A DNA stretch of 64,000 nt from Eubacterium maltosivorans (GTDB lineage Bacteria; Bacillota; Clostridia; Eubacteriales; Eubacteriaceae): the NCBI RefSeq assembly GCF_002441855.2, contig NZ_CP029487.1, forward strand, positions 310,001-374,000, in the 5' to 3' direction. Made by a program: the position numbers and the translations under genes. Shown in pieces: positions 1 to 8,585 of this stretch. Below the pieces are notes generated by a model. It saw only the letters and a list, made by a program, of their open reading frames with translations. It made no database searches and was not told where the DNA came from. Every line of letters begins with the position of its first letter. The stretch's first letter is position 1.

Positions 1-1
1 C

Positions 2-694
2 AAGCACGGGAACCGGAGTGTTTCCAGCAAATGCGGCGCCGCGGACTGCCTGGAAGCTCTGGGCGTTAAAATTGATCTGAATGCAGCGCAGAACGCGCGG
101 ATGTTGAGGGAGGCAGGAATCTGCTTCATGTTTGCGCCGGTTTATCACGCTTCTATGAAATATGCAGGCCCAGTCCGCAGAGAAATCGCGGTGCGTACCA
201 TTTTTAATATACTGGGGCCTTTAGCGAATCCGGCCGGCGCGAATATGCAGCTGCTGGGCGTCTATGATGAGAATCTGGTAGAGCCCCTTGCCAGAGTGCT
301 CTCAAATCTGGGCGTTAAGCGGGGAATGGTGGTCCACGGACACGACGGCCTGGACGAGATTACCCTGTGCGACACGACAACCATCTGCGAGATAAACGAC
401 GGCCAGCTTAACAGCTTTTTCCTTTCACCGGAGCAGCTGGGCCTGACACGCTGCACAAAGGAAGCGCTGGTCGGCGGAGACCCTCAGGAAAATGCTGAGA
501 TCGCCCGGGAGATCCTGAGCGGTGTTCACGGTCCCAAGCGCGATGTGGTGCTCTTAAACGCCGCGGTCTGCCTGTATATGACCTACAATCAGATGACCCT
601 CCGGGAATGTGTGCGCTTTGCCCAAAATCTCATTGACAGCGGAAAAGCCATGGAACAGCTGAACCGGTTCGTCGCTTTGTCCCATGAGGTGTAA
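2..694 (+). CDS. trpD: Anthranilate phosphoribosyltransferase TrpD (5' end outside window)
   Basis: Transfers phosphoribosyl from PRPP to anthranilate, the second committed step of tryptophan synthesis, in the cytoplasm. The open frame runs into the left edge, so only the C-terminal two thirds is present. It opens with the family signature KHGNRSVSSKCGAAD (substrate-binding loop), followed by the typical FAPVYHASMK and RTIFNILGPLANP segments. It is followed after 2 bp by trpC and is the first visible gene of trpD-C-F-B-A. trpE and trpG would be expected upstream, outside the window. The second SSxxGSAD position reads Cys-Gly-Ala-Ala-Asp, a conservative variant. Identification is secure. Confidence 0.97.
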   Translation, partial: KHGNRSVSSKCGAADCLEALGVKIDLNAAQNARMLREAGICFMFAPVYHASMKYAGPVRREIAVRTIFNILGPLANPAGANMQLLGVYDENLVEPLARVLSNLGVKRGMVVHGHDGLDEITLCDTTTICEINDGQLNSFFLSPEQLGLTRCTKEALVGGDPQENAEIAREILSGVHGPKRDVVLLNAAVCLYMTYNQMTLRECVRFAQNLIDSGKAMEQLNRFVALSHEV

Positions 695-696
695 AG

Positions 697-1482
697 ATGA
701 TATTAGATAAATTAGCGGCCAGTACCAGGGCGCGGGTTGACCGGTTAAAGGCAGAAAAGCCCCTGGAAGCGGTAAGAGAAGAAGCGCTGTCAATTGCGCC
801 TGAGAAGCCCTTTTGCTTTGAGGCGGCCCTGAAAAAGGAAGATATCGCGTTTATCTGTGAGGTCAAGAAAGCATCGCCCTCAAAGGGGATTATCGCACCA
901 GACTTTCCCTATGTGCACATTGCCAGAGATTATGAGGCCGCCGGCGCAGACGCCATCTCAGTCCTCACAGAGCCCGAATATTTTTTAGGCAGCGACGACT
1001 ATCTGAGCGCTGTCAGGAGAGCGGTGAGCATCCCGGTTATCCGAAAGGATTTTACCATTGATGCCTACCAGATTTACGAGGCCAGAATTATCGGCGCAGA
1101 CGCAGTCCTGCTGATCTGTGCACTTCTCGATACACAAACCTTAGAGGAATACCTCCGGATTGCCGACGCCCTGGGCCTCACAGCGCTGGTGGAGGCTCAC
1201 GATGAGACAGAGCTTCGCTCAGCGCTGAAAGCCGGCGCCCGGGTGATCGGCGTCAACAACCGGAACCTTAAAACCTTTGAGGTTGATATCGAAAACAGCA
1301 AGCGGCTCAGGCAGCTGGCGCCAGAATCTGTTATCTTTGTCTCGGAAAGCGGCATCAAAACGTCTGAAGACATCGATGCACTCAGGAAAAACGGAACAGA
1401 CGCAGTGCTTATCGGCGAAGCCCTGATGCGCAGCAGCCGCAAGGCAGAGGCGCTGGAAAGGCTTCGGGGAAAGCGTGTTTAG
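697..1482 (+). CDS. trpC: Indole-3-glycerol phosphate synthase TrpC
   Basis: Ring closure of CdRP to indole-3-glycerol phosphate in tryptophan synthesis. The 261-residue protein has the usual monofunctional length. The (beta/alpha)8 signatures are visible: FICEVKKASPSKG near residue 55 (phosphate and catalytic Lys), the VIRKDF catalytic Lys strand, LVEAHDETEL, IGVNNRNL and FVSESGI. ATG follows the trpD stop by 2 bp, so translation is probably coupled. The 3' end nearly abuts trpF. Confidence 0.97.
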   Translation: MILDKLAASTRARVDRLKAEKPLEAVREEALSIAPEKPFCFEAALKKEDIAFICEVKKASPSKGIIAPDFPYVHIARDYEAAGADAISVLTEPEYFLGSDDYLSAVRRAVSIPVIRKDFTIDAYQIYEARIIGADAVLLICALLDTQTLEEYLRIADALGLTALVEAHDETELRSALKAGARVIGVNNRNLKTFEVDIENSKRLRQLAPESVIFVSESGIKTSEDIDALRKNGTDAVLIGEALMRSSRKAEALERLRGKRV

Positions 1483-1483
1483 C

Positions 1484-2113
1484 ATGGAGACCAAGATTAA
1501 GATATGTGGCCTGACAAGGCTGCAGGATATCGAAGCAGTCAATGCGGTCCGGCCAGATTATATTGGCTTTGTATTTGCCGAGAGCAGACGCCGCCTGACA
1601 CCACAGCAGGCCCTTTCGCTGAAAAGACAGCTTGACCCAAAAATCCAGAGCGTGGGTGTTTTTGCCAATCCCAGTCTGGAGACTGTTCTGAAAATTGCCA
1701 GCCAGGGTATTCTGGATATCGTCCAGCTTCACGGCGATGAGCCCCCCGCCTTTGCCGAGAGGGTGCGCCGTGAGACCGGCTGTCCCGTGGTAAAGGCCTT
1801 TAGAATCAGGGGGGAAGAAAGCCTGGCGGCGCTTAAAGCCTACGGCCAGGCGAATTACCTGCTGCTGGACGCCTATAATAAGAATGCCTACGGCGGTACA
1901 GGCAGCGCTTTTAACTGGGAGCTGTTAGATAGAAATGTGAGCGAAAAGCCCTTTTTCCTGGCAGGCGGGCTGAAGCTTGAAAATATCGAAAAAGCTATCA
2001 GAACCTTTCGGCCATACGGCGTGGATATCAGCAGCGGCGTGGAGACAAATGGGTATAAAGACCCCAGTAAAATAGAGGAAATCATCAAAAAAATAAGGAG
2101 ATTCGATCAATGA
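1484..2113 (+). CDS. trpF: Phosphoribosylanthranilate isomerase TrpF
   Basis: Amadori isomerisation of PRA to CdRP in tryptophan synthesis. The 209-residue TIM barrel has [10 protein letters not shown] at the N-terminus (catalytic Cys), [36 protein letters not shown], and [19 protein letters not shown] at the C-terminus. I chose ATG at 1484 rather than the in-frame GTG at 1475, because a GGGGAAAG ribosome site at 1467-1473 spaces correctly to 1484. It starts one base after the trpC stop and overlaps the trpB start by 4 bp. Confidence 0.95.
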   Translation: METKIKICGLTRLQDIEAVNAVRPDYIGFVFAESRRRLTPQQALSLKRQLDPKIQSVGVFANPSLETVLKIASQGILDIVQLHGDEPPAFAERVRRETGCPVVKAFRIRGEESLAALKAYGQANYLLLDAYNKNAYGGTGSAFNWELLDRNVSEKPFFLAGGLKLENIEKAIRTFRPYGVDISSGVETNGYKDPSKIEEIIKKIRRFDQ

Positions 2114-3294
2114 CAAAAGGACGTTACGGACAGCACGGGGGCCAGTATATCCCTGAGACATTAATGAACGCGGTGATTGAGCTTGAGGAGGCCTACGAAC
2201 ACTATAAAAATGATCCGGCCTTTAATGCCGAGCTGAACAGCCTGCTGGAAAACTACGCAGGCCGCCCATCATTACTATATTATGCCGAAAAGATGACGAA
2301 GGATCTTGGCGGCGCGAAAATATACCTGAAGCGTGAGGATCTGAACCATACCGGCTCGCACAAAATCAACAATGTGCTGGGACAGGTGCTCCTGGCAAAG
2401 AAAATGGGCAAAACCCGCGTCATTGCGGAGACAGGCGCAGGGCAGCATGGTGTTGCCACCGCCACTGCGGCGGCGCTCATGAATATGGAATGCGAAATAT
2501 TCATGGGAAAAGAGGACACCGACCGCCAGGCCTTGAATGTTTACCGGATGGAGCTGCTTGGCGCAAAGGTCCACTCTGTTACCAGCGGCACCATGACTTT
2601 AAAGGACGCGGTCAATGAGACCATGCGGGAATGGACCAGCCGGATTATAGACACCCACTATGTGCTGGGCTCAGTGATGGGGCCGCATCCATTTCCCATG
2701 ATGGTGCGTGATTTTCAATCTGTGATCAGCAGAGAAGCCAGAGAGCAGATTCTGGAAAGAGAGGGAAAGCTCCCTGCGGCTGTGCTGGCCTGTGTCGGAG
2801 GCGGCAGCAATGCCATGGGAATGTTTTATCATTTTATAAAAGATCAGGGCGTCCGGCTCATTGGCTGCGAAGCGGCCGGAAAGGGCGTGGATACTGACAA
2901 GCACGCGGCCACCATCGCCAAGGGCACCCCCGGCATTTTTCATGGTATGAAATCCTATTTCTGCCAGGATGTCTACGGCCAGATCGCCCCGGTATACTCG
3001 ATCTCCGCCGGACTGGATTACCCCGGCATCGGTCCGGAGCACGCCCATCTGCACGATCTTGGCAGGGCGGAGTATGTGCCTGTCACCGACGACGAGGCCA
3101 TCGCAGCCTTTGAGTACCTCTCGCAGACAGAGGGGATTATCCCGGCAGTCGAAAGTGCTCACGCCGTTGCCTATGTTAGAAAGCTGGCGCCGTCCATGTC
3201 AGAGGATGAGAGCATCATCATTTGCTTATCGGGCCGCGGAGATAAGGATGTGGCAGCCATCGCGCGCTATAAGGGGGTGGATTTACATGAGTAA
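2110..3294 (+). CDS. trpB: Tryptophan synthase beta chain TrpB
   Basis: PLP-dependent condensation of indole with serine; the beta subunit of the alpha2beta2 complex. The 394-residue protein has the normal length. The PLP lysine lies in [15 protein letters not shown] (around residue 83), followed by [13 protein letters not shown], the phosphate-binding [12 protein letters not shown] loop, and [11 protein letters not shown] near the C-terminal part. The start overlaps trpF (ATGA) and the end overlaps trpA by 8 bp, so translation is probably coupled. Confidence 0.98.
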   Translation: MTKGRYGQHGGQYIPETLMNAVIELEEAYEHYKNDPAFNAELNSLLENYAGRPSLLYYAEKMTKDLGGAKIYLKREDLNHTGSHKINNVLGQVLLAKKMGKTRVIAETGAGQHGVATATAAALMNMECEIFMGKEDTDRQALNVYRMELLGAKVHSVTSGTMTLKDAVNETMREWTSRIIDTHYVLGSVMGPHPFPMMVRDFQSVISREAREQILEREGKLPAAVLACVGGGSNAMGMFYHFIKDQGVRLIGCEAAGKGVDTDKHAATIAKGTPGIFHGMKSYFCQDVYGQIAPVYSISAGLDYPGIGPEHAHLHDLGRAEYVPVTDDEAIAAFEYLSQTEGIIPAVESAHAVAYVRKLAPSMSEDESIIICLSGRGDKDVAAIARYKGVDLHE

Positions 3295-4072
3295 CCATCG
3301 CATCGCAAAGGCCTTTGACCACGGCAAAGCCTTCATTAGTTTTATCACAGCGGGTGACCCGACCCTTGAAAAAACAGAGGCGTTCATCACGCTCATGGAG
3401 CGGGCAGGGGCAGACCTCATTGAGCTGGGGATTCCCTTTTCTGACCCCATCGCTGAGGGGCCGGTGATCCAGCGGGCAAATATCCGCGCGCTGAGCCAGG
3501 GCGCCACAACCGACAAAATTTTTGACATGGTGGCCCGGGTGCGTAAAAAGGTTCAGGTGCCCCTGGTGTTTTTGACCTATGTCAATCCCATCTTTACCTA
3601 CGGCATTGACCGGTTCTGCGCCAAGTGCCAGGAGGCGGGAATCGACGGCCTCATCATTCCAGACCTGCCCTTTGAGGAAAATAAAGAGGATAAACCCATT
3701 GCCGGGAGATATGGTGTGGATGTCATCTCGCTGATCGCGCCGACCTCCGAGCAGCGCATTGGAGAAATCGCCAGGGAGGCTTCGGGTTTTATCTATACAG
3801 TATCCTCCCTTGGAGTTACCGGTGTCCGGTCTGAGATCACAACAGACCTTCAGTCGATGATCCGGGTCATACGGGAGAATACCAGCACACCGGCAGCTGT
3901 CGGCTTCGGGATCTCTACGCCGGAACAGGCAGAGAGCATCAGCGCGTACGCGGACGGTGTGATTGTGGGGTCGGCTATTGTAAAAATGATCGAGGCTAAC
4001 GGCGAAGCCGCTGGCCCGGTTATCGAGGAATATGTCCGGAAAATGAAAGCGGCCTGTGTAAAAAATGGTTAA
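3287..4072 (+). CDS. trpA: Tryptophan synthase alpha chain TrpA
   Basis: Cleaves indole-3-glycerol phosphate to indole, which is channelled to TrpB. ATG 3287 lies inside the last codons of trpB (ATGAGTAA), giving 261 residues. Visible signatures are [10 protein letters not shown], the catalytic Glu in [22 protein letters not shown], the catalytic Asp in [14 protein letters not shown], and [14 protein letters not shown]. The same open frame extends far upstream over trpB, but the family N-terminus fits 3287. It is the last gene of the operon; a hairpin terminator follows. Confidence 0.97.
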   Translation: MSNHRIAKAFDHGKAFISFITAGDPTLEKTEAFITLMERAGADLIELGIPFSDPIAEGPVIQRANIRALSQGATTDKIFDMVARVRKKVQVPLVFLTYVNPIFTYGIDRFCAKCQEAGIDGLIIPDLPFEENKEDKPIAGRYGVDVISLIAPTSEQRIGEIAREASGFIYTVSSLGVTGVRSEITTDLQSMIRVIRENTSTPAAVGFGISTPEQAESISAYADGVIVGSAIVKMIEANGEAAGPVIEEYVRKMKAACVKNG

Positions 4073-4079
4073 TTACCTT

Positions 4080-4120
4080 AGAGGATGTCATCCAAGCTGT
4101 GACATCTTCTTTGTTTTTTG
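4080..4120 (+). terminator. Terminator of the trp operon
   Basis: Inverted repeat AGAGGATGTCA / TGACATCTTCT (one wobble) with a short loop, followed by TTGTTTTTT, directly after trpA. Confidence 0.85.
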
Positions 4121-4174
4121 GGAAAACTTGTGTTACAATAGAGCCGAAAATAGAGAACAGGAGGAACCAGATCA

Positions 4175-4339
4175 GTGGAAGAATTCCCTAAGATACAAAT
4201 GCAGTTTGACAAATTAGTGATGGTGGTCAACCACGCGGAGCGCAAGGAGACCGATCCTAATAAGGCAGAATATTTACATTGGCTGAGAACACAGCTGGAG
4301 GCCATCGCTATCGATGAGAGCCAGCACCGTGAGTTCTGA
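4175..4339 (+). CDS. Small hypothetical protein, 54 aa
   Basis: Unrecognised. A 55-codon frame starts with GTG and is preceded at 9 bp by an ideal AGGAGGA site (4159-4165), and it ends in TGA at 4339. The product begins VEEFPKIQMQFDKLVMVVNH and is hydrophilic and mixed-charge, with no membrane segment and no cysteine. The strong ribosome site and the tight coupling to the next small gene (11 bp, with the next ribosome site overlapping this stop) make a real gene likely. It sits between the trp terminator and the lysozyme gene. Confidence 0.6.
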   Translation: MEEFPKIQMQFDKLVMVVNHAERKETDPNKAEYLHWLRTQLEAIAIDESQHREF

Positions 4340-4350
4340 GGAGGTGGAAA

Positions 4351-4482
4351 ATGCAGCTGCCGGCATGGATGTGGGGCGTTGTACTGTTATGCTTCTGTGT
4401 TGTGATTTTTTACCGCAATAAGCACAGGGATGATGACAACGATAATGAAAACAATGAAGACCGCAGGCACCGTCGCTGGTAA
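4351..4482 (+). CDS. Small single-pass membrane protein, 43 aa
   Basis: Unrecognised. It starts at ATG 4351 after a GAGGAGGTGG ribosome site that overlaps the previous stop codon, so the two small genes are probably translationally coupled. Residues 5-21 form one hydrophobic helix (WMWGVVLLCFCVVIFY). The tail that follows is short and acidic, then basic (HRDDDNDNENNEDRRHRRW). The topology suggests an N-out/C-in peptide of the inner membrane. No function can be assigned. Confidence 0.6.
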   Translation: MQLPAWMWGVVLLCFCVVIFYRNKHRDDDNDNENNEDRRHRRW

Positions 4483-4572
4483 GGTGCGTCAGAGTGCTGA
4501 GAGACTTCTACCAGCTAATATTAAGAATGAATCGATATACTGTAAAGCAGAATTTAAAGGAGTAGCGGTTAT

Positions 4573-5316
4573 ATGGAAAAATTTAAACAAACATTTTTAA
4601 GTAAGAAAGGCCTGATCATCGTTGCCGGTGCGGCCGCGGCAATACTGGTGGCGGTGGTCCTTTTCTTTGCGATTAACAGCGTGCGAAACAGTGGAAACCA
4701 TGTAAAAGGTGTCGACGTTTCGGCCTATCAGGGTGATATTAACTGGAAAAAGCTGGCTGACCAGGACATATACTTTGCCTTCATTAAAGCGACGGAGGGA
4801 AAAGACCATGTGGACAAAAATTTTGAGAAGAACTGGAAGGAAGCGCGCAAGACTCATCTGAAGGTCGGCGCTTACCATTTTGTGAATTTTGACCAGGATG
4901 GAAAAACCCAGGCCGACCATTTTATCAACACAGTTCCCAAGGAAAATGACAGTCTGCCGCCAGTTATTGACCTCGAGCTCTATGGAGACTATCTGGATAA
5001 GCCGATGGATAAGAACAAGGTACAGGCCATTGTCAATGATATGATCGTAAGGTTCAAAGATTATTATGAAAAGACACCGATCATCTATACCAATTACAAT
5101 ACCTATAACACCTATCTATCCGACGCCTTTGCTGAAATCCCGATCTGGATCTGTGATATTTCAGACCAGGAGCCTGAACTGAAGGGCGGTCACGAGTGGC
5201 TCTTCTGGCAGTATTCCCAGAGAGAAATCCTCAATGGTTACAGCGGTGAGGAACGGTTTATCGATATGGACCTTTACAATGGAGACCTTCGCCAATTTAA
5301 AAAACAGTTTGAATAA
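4573..5316 (+). CDS. GH25 lysozyme (muramidase), membrane-anchored
   Basis: Hydrolyses the beta-1,4 bond between MurNAc and GlcNAc in peptidoglycan. The 247-residue protein has a cytoplasmic start, a membrane anchor or signal helix at about residues 14-34 (LIIVAGAAAAILVAVVLFFA), then a GH25 barrel. The N-terminal DVSAYQGDINW carries the first catalytic Asp, and FIKATEG, YHFVNF and PPVIDLEL carry the DxE pair. No cell-wall-binding repeats follow. Ribosome site AAAGGAG lies 5' of the ATG. It is monocistronic, with its own terminator. Confidence 0.92.
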   Translation: MEKFKQTFLSKKGLIIVAGAAAAILVAVVLFFAINSVRNSGNHVKGVDVSAYQGDINWKKLADQDIYFAFIKATEGKDHVDKNFEKNWKEARKTHLKVGAYHFVNFDQDGKTQADHFINTVPKENDSLPPVIDLELYGDYLDKPMDKNKVQAIVNDMIVRFKDYYEKTPIIYTNYNTYNTYLSDAFAEIPIWICDISDQEPELKGGHEWLFWQYSQREILNGYSGEERFIDMDLYNGDLRQFKKQFE

Positions 5317-5321
5317 AAAAG

Positions 5322-5352
5322 AAAACAGGCGTCCAGGCGCCTGTTTTTTTGA
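5322..5352 (+). terminator. Terminator after the GH25 gene
   Basis: Stem ACAGGCG / CGCCTGT (5325-5331 and 5338-5344) followed by seven or more T residues. Confidence 0.9.
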
Positions 5353-5411
5353 TATAAATCAGGATAAAATCGTTATATAAATCCCCGGATGCTTTTCGCC
5401 GGAGGGATTTT

Positions 5412-5837
5412 TCAGTTCAGGTCATAAGTGTCAGAGTCAGGATGATAGGTGATTTTCTGAGCTTTTTTATCCTTCTTCACGGTATAGTCAATTTGAGAAA
5501 TATAGAGCTTTCCTTCATCCAGTGAATGTGCATAGCTCTGCGTGACCTTTGAGAGATCGCGGCTGGACTTGGAATTAACACTGTCGGCGCTCTCCTCAAT
5601 GGTGTGGGAAGAATCCTTAATGCCGTATGTAACCTTCAGGTCAGTAATCTCATAATCCGAATTGTTGACCGCTGTACTGATGATCTGTGTGTTTTTATCA
5701 TCGACGGGAACAAATCCGTAGGTGATAAAAAGCCCGCTGCCTTCGTCGAACCTTACCAGTGGTTCGGATTGGCCGCAGCTGCTTACTGTAAACAGGGTGG
5801 TGACAATCAATAACAATATAAATAATCGCTTTTTCAT
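5412..5837 (-). CDS. Putative lipoprotein, unknown function
   Basis: No family recognised. From the internal ATG (complement of 5835-5837, with AGAGGA just upstream) the 141-residue product starts MKKRLFILLLIVTTLF and has a lipobox-like VSSCG, so it is probably exported and lipidated. The rest is a beta-rich domain (about residues 30-140) with VPVDDKNTQIISTAVNNSDYEI, reminiscent of FxLYD or DUF4352-like telokin folds, though that is only an impression. An upstream extension of 13 codons is possible but would spoil the signal peptide. Confidence 0.7.
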   Translation of the reverse strand: MKKRLFILLLIVTTLFTVSSCGQSEPLVRFDEGSGLFITYGFVPVDDKNTQIISTAVNNSDYEITDLKVTYGIKDSSHTIEESADSVNSKSSRDLSKVTQSYAHSLDEGKLYISQIDYTVKKDKKAQKITYHPDSDTYDLN

Positions 5838-5974
5838 GTGTCCTCTCATCAAAAGTGTTTTATTTGTTTCTGTCAATTATACCAGAAGTTTATTAAAAGA
5901 AAAAGAAAAAACCTGGCAGTATTCGTGGTTTTGGTAAGAACCTGAAGATTAAATTAAGAAATTTCAAAATAGGG

Positions 5975-6003
5975 TTGACAAAGCAGGCTGAAGGCTCTAT
6001 AAT
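5975..6003 (+). promoter_or_regulatory. Consensus sigma-A promoter
   Basis: TTGACA (5975-5980), a 17-bp spacer, then TATAAT (5998-6003): both hexamers perfect. It drives the non-coding stretch that ends at the terminator near 6140. Confidence 0.9.
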
Positions 6004-6009
6004 AGACTT

Positions 6010-6140
6010 AAAGTTAGATAAACATAACAAATTATTTTTTCTAACTCCAACGATACTCCTTGATTTTATGAATTTTTACCACATTCATAACTTGTTCTAA
6101 CCCGGAAAAGGCTCGCATCCCCAAGCGAGCCTTTTCTTTT
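6010..6140 (+). ncRNA. Candidate small RNA with intrinsic terminator
   Basis: No gene lies between the divergent lipoprotein start (5837) and malic enzyme (6249). A perfect promoter would start RNA near 6010, and a strong terminator stem (6106-6116 pairing with 6125-6135, then CTTTTCTTTT) ends it near 6140, giving about 130 nt. No open frame with a ribosome site lies inside. Internal elements are an 8-bp hairpin TTATGAAT / ATTCATAA (6066-6073, 6083-6090), and GTTAGA at 6013 that can pair with either of two TCTAAC copies (6040, 6096). Two unpaired C-rich patches, ACTCC (6044) and ACTCCTT (6055-6061), are complementary to Shine-Dalgarno sequences. A trans-acting sRNA is the simplest reading. 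No Rfam family was recognised. Confidence 0.6.
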
Positions 6141-6175
6141 GCCGTCACAATATTGAAAGTTTCTTGTAAACCGTC

Positions 6176-6204
6176 TTTAAACCCACACGGGGTTGTGTTA
6201 TAAT
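6176..6204 (+). promoter_or_regulatory. Probable promoter of the malic enzyme gene
   Basis: TATAAT at 6199-6204 with a weak -35 TTTAAA 17 bp upstream. A small dyad AACCC-N5-GGGTT (6180-6194) fills the spacer and could be an operator. Confidence 0.5.
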
Positions 6205-6248
6205 AAGGCCGTTATTTCATTACATAAATGTAGAAACCGGAGGAAAGT

Positions 6249-7412
6249 ATGGATTACAATAAAGAAGCGCTGAAAGCCCATGAAGCGTGCAAAGGTAAAG
6301 TAGAAGTCGTTTCTAAGATGAAACTTGAAAATAAAGATGATCTGAGCATCGCCTACACACCGGGTGTTGCCGAACCCTGCCGTAAAATCGCGGAGAATAA
6401 AGAGGATGTCTATAAATATACCGCCAAGGGAAACCTGGTCGCGGTTTTATCAGACGGCTCAGCTGTTTTGGGTCTTGGCAATATCGGCGGTGAGGCCGCT
6501 ATGCCGGTTATGGAGGGCAAGGCTGTCCTGTTTAAATCCTTTGGCAATGTCGACGCATTTCCGATCTGCGTCAGCACACAGGACGCTGACGAGATCATCC
6601 AGACAGGCATTAACATCGCTCCGACCTTTGGAGGGATTAATCTGGAGGATATCTCTGCGCCAAAGTGCTTTGAGATTGAGGAAAAGCTTCAGGAAGCCCT
6701 CGATATTCCGGTTTTTCATGATGACCAGCACGGGACGGCCATTGTCGTTTCTTCTGCCCTCATCAACGCCTTGAAAATAGTTGAGAAGGATATTTCTGAG
6801 ATTAAGGTAGCCATCAGCGGTCCGGGGGCTGCCGGGACGGCCATTGCGAAAATGCTGATGTCCCTAAATGTAAAAAACATCGTCATGTGTGACCGTACCG
6901 GCATCATTGATATCAGCCGTGACGGCCTGACAGGCCATAAGCTCTGGCTGGCTGAGCATACAAATCAGGAACACATTACCGGAAGCCTGGAGGATGCCAT
7001 CAAGGGCGCCGATGTCTTAGTCGGTGTGTCTGGCCCTGGCATTGTGACAGAGGAGATGGTAGCGTCAATGAATAAAGACGCCATTCTTTTCGCCATGGCG
7101 AACCCTATCCCTGAAATTATGCCGGATCTGGCTAAAAAAGCAGGTGCGCGTGTCATTGGAACGGGCCGGTCTGATTTTCCAAACCAGATCAACAACGTTT
7201 TGGCCTTCCCTGGGATTTTCAGAGGCGCGCTGGACGCAAGAGCGTCGCGTATCACTGAAGTTATGAAGGTAGCGGCAGCCTATGCCATCGCTGGCCTTGT
7301 AAGTGCAGAGGAACTGAATGAGGACTATGTTATGCCAAGTCCCTTTGATAAACGCGTCGCTCCGGCGGTTGCCAGGGCGGTTTATGACGCCTGGATGAAG
7401 GAAGTAAAATAA
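6249..7412 (+). CDS. NAD(P)-dependent malic enzyme
   Basis: Oxidative decarboxylation of malate to pyruvate. The 387-residue protein is the short bacterial form without a phosphotransacetylase domain. Signatures are SIAYTPGVAEPC at about residue 33 (catalytic Tyr), LGNIGGEAAMPVMEGKA with the catalytic Lys, VFHDDQHGTAIV (metal Asp pair), the ISGPGAAGTAIA dinucleotide fold, and FAMANPIPEI. ATG follows GGAGGAAAG. It is monocistronic, between its own promoter and a bidirectional terminator. Together with fumarase (26.9 kb) and PPDK (38.5 kb) it outlines a C3/C4 interconversion set. Confidence 0.95.
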   Translation: MDYNKEALKAHEACKGKVEVVSKMKLENKDDLSIAYTPGVAEPCRKIAENKEDVYKYTAKGNLVAVLSDGSAVLGLGNIGGEAAMPVMEGKAVLFKSFGNVDAFPICVSTQDADEIIQTGINIAPTFGGINLEDISAPKCFEIEEKLQEALDIPVFHDDQHGTAIVVSSALINALKIVEKDISEIKVAISGPGAAGTAIAKMLMSLNVKNIVMCDRTGIIDISRDGLTGHKLWLAEHTNQEHITGSLEDAIKGADVLVGVSGPGIVTEEMVASMNKDAILFAMANPIPEIMPDLAKKAGARVIGTGRSDFPNQINNVLAFPGIFRGALDARASRITEVMKVAAAYAIAGLVSAEELNEDYVMPSPFDKRVAPAVARAVYDAWMKEVK

Positions 7413-7450
7413 GAAAAAAGCTCTCTCAATCTGAGGGAGCTTTTTCTTTT
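7412..7450. terminator. Bidirectional terminator between convergent genes
   Basis: Stem AAAAAGCTCTCTCA / TGAGGGAGCTTTTT flanked by A-rich and T-rich tracts. It serves malic enzyme (+) and the DUF3089 gene (-), whose stop lies in its right arm. Confidence 0.88.
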
Positions 7451-8450
7451 AAAGAGCGTATTTTCCATCTGTTTGAGGATGGCTTGAAAAATAGGATTTT
7501 ATGCGTGTTTTAACGTTGTTTTGAAGGTCATAGTAATAAAGCGGGTAATCGCCGGTGTGTAAAACACCGGAGGGGAAAGCGCTCTCCTGGCCGATGACCT
7601 TAAAGGCATCCGGGTCTGCAGTACTGCAGATCACAGTGCCGCGGTCCAGATCAAGGGCGGCGTCGGCATAGTGCGGAAGATCCTGCATGCCGACAAGTTT
7701 ACCTGCGCTGTCACGTATGACCAGGCGCGAACCAAGGCTCTGCGACGCTTCGGCTTTTTTGTCGGTGAGGGTCCAGGTGATGGGGTTGATGGATACTGCG
7801 TCTGGGAGCAGGGTGATGTTGTCACCCGTGACACCCGGAGATTCTGTGTTATATGAAATGATAACGCCTGTGTCTTTTGCCCCCCGCGCAAAGGTTAAAT
7901 GAGGATTGTCCTTTAAATATCCCCGGGTGATAGAGTAGCCGATCACATAGGCGGCGATCATCCGGTCCTGAACCTCCGGATGCTCTTTTAAATAGAGGCT
8001 GAGAATAAACTGGAGCAAAAGCGAGCCCTGGGAGTGGCCAGCCAGGATAAAGGGACGGCTGTTATTATGGTGTTTAATGTAATAGTCAAAGGCAGACAGT
8101 ACGCAGGTGACAGGCCCCCTTGTGAAAAGCAGATTGTTTTCCGGCGTATTGTCGAGAAGGCATTCGAGGGCGGCCTGGCGGTACGCAGGCGCGTAAAAAT
8201 TGCCGTAGGGCGAAAAGACGGACGCCTTTGTCTGGAGGTGCTCTGCGGCCCGGATACGCATGGCTTCATTGGTTACCTCGCAGATATTAGGACCATGCGG
8301 TGTTTTATAGTAGGCGGTGGGGTAGAGGTAAAAAATATCGATGGGCTTGTTATCAGGCCTGGCTATTTTTTTAGGCAGACACAGCCAGTTTTGATTGAGG
8401 CTGTAGTCGACTGGTGTATCTAAATCAGGAAGATAAGGATGCTCTTTCAT
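7449..8450 (-). CDS. DUF3089 alpha/beta-hydrolase
   Basis: A 333-residue cytoplasmic protein from the start at 8450, chosen because AGGAGT sits just upstream. It carries DIFYLYPTAYY near residue 40 and the nucleophile elbow LAGHSQGS near residue 150, typical of DUF3089 lipase/esterase-like proteins. YVIGYSIT and the later SYNTESPGV are also family-like. The substrate is unknown. It is convergent with malic enzyme and divergent from the MerR regulator gene, which might control it as well. Confidence 0.82.
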   Translation of the reverse strand: MKEHPYLPDLDTPVDYSLNQNWLCLPKKIARPDNKPIDIFYLYPTAYYKTPHGPNICEVTNEAMRIRAAEHLQTKASVFSPYGNFYAPAYRQAALECLLDNTPENNLLFTRGPVTCVLSAFDYYIKHHNNSRPFILAGHSQGSLLLQFILSLYLKEHPEVQDRMIAAYVIGYSITRGYLKDNPHLTFARGAKDTGVIISYNTESPGVTGDNITLLPDAVSINPITWTLTDKKAEASQSLGSRLVIRDSAGKLVGMQDLPHYADAALDLDRGTVICSTADPDAFKVIGQESAFPSGVLHTGDYPLYYYDLQNNVKTRIKSYFSSHPQTDGKYAL

Positions 8451-8533
8451 ACGGACTCCTTTGATTTTATGGAATTGTCTTATTATCATCTATTATAGCT
8501 TAAATATTTTTTTACAGCAAATCAAAAAAGGCC

Positions 8534-8564
8534 TTGACCTTTACGCGGCGTCAACGTCTATAAT
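8534..8564 (+). promoter_or_regulatory. MerR-type promoter with 19-bp spacer and dyad
   Basis: TTGACC (8534-8539), a 19-bp spacer, then TATAAT (8559-8564). An inverted repeat TTGAC / GTCAA (8534-8538, 8550-8554) lies between the hexamers. Over-long spacers spanned by a dyad are the hallmark of promoters twisted into activity by MerR proteins, so the downstream gene is probably autoregulated. Confidence 0.8.
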
Positions 8565-8585
8565 GTGTGACAGGAGGAGTAGAAT

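Noticed and set aside
2671-3162. Long reverse-strand open frame opposite trpB
   Set aside because: It is a shadow of trpB codon use, with no ribosome site and no protein motif.
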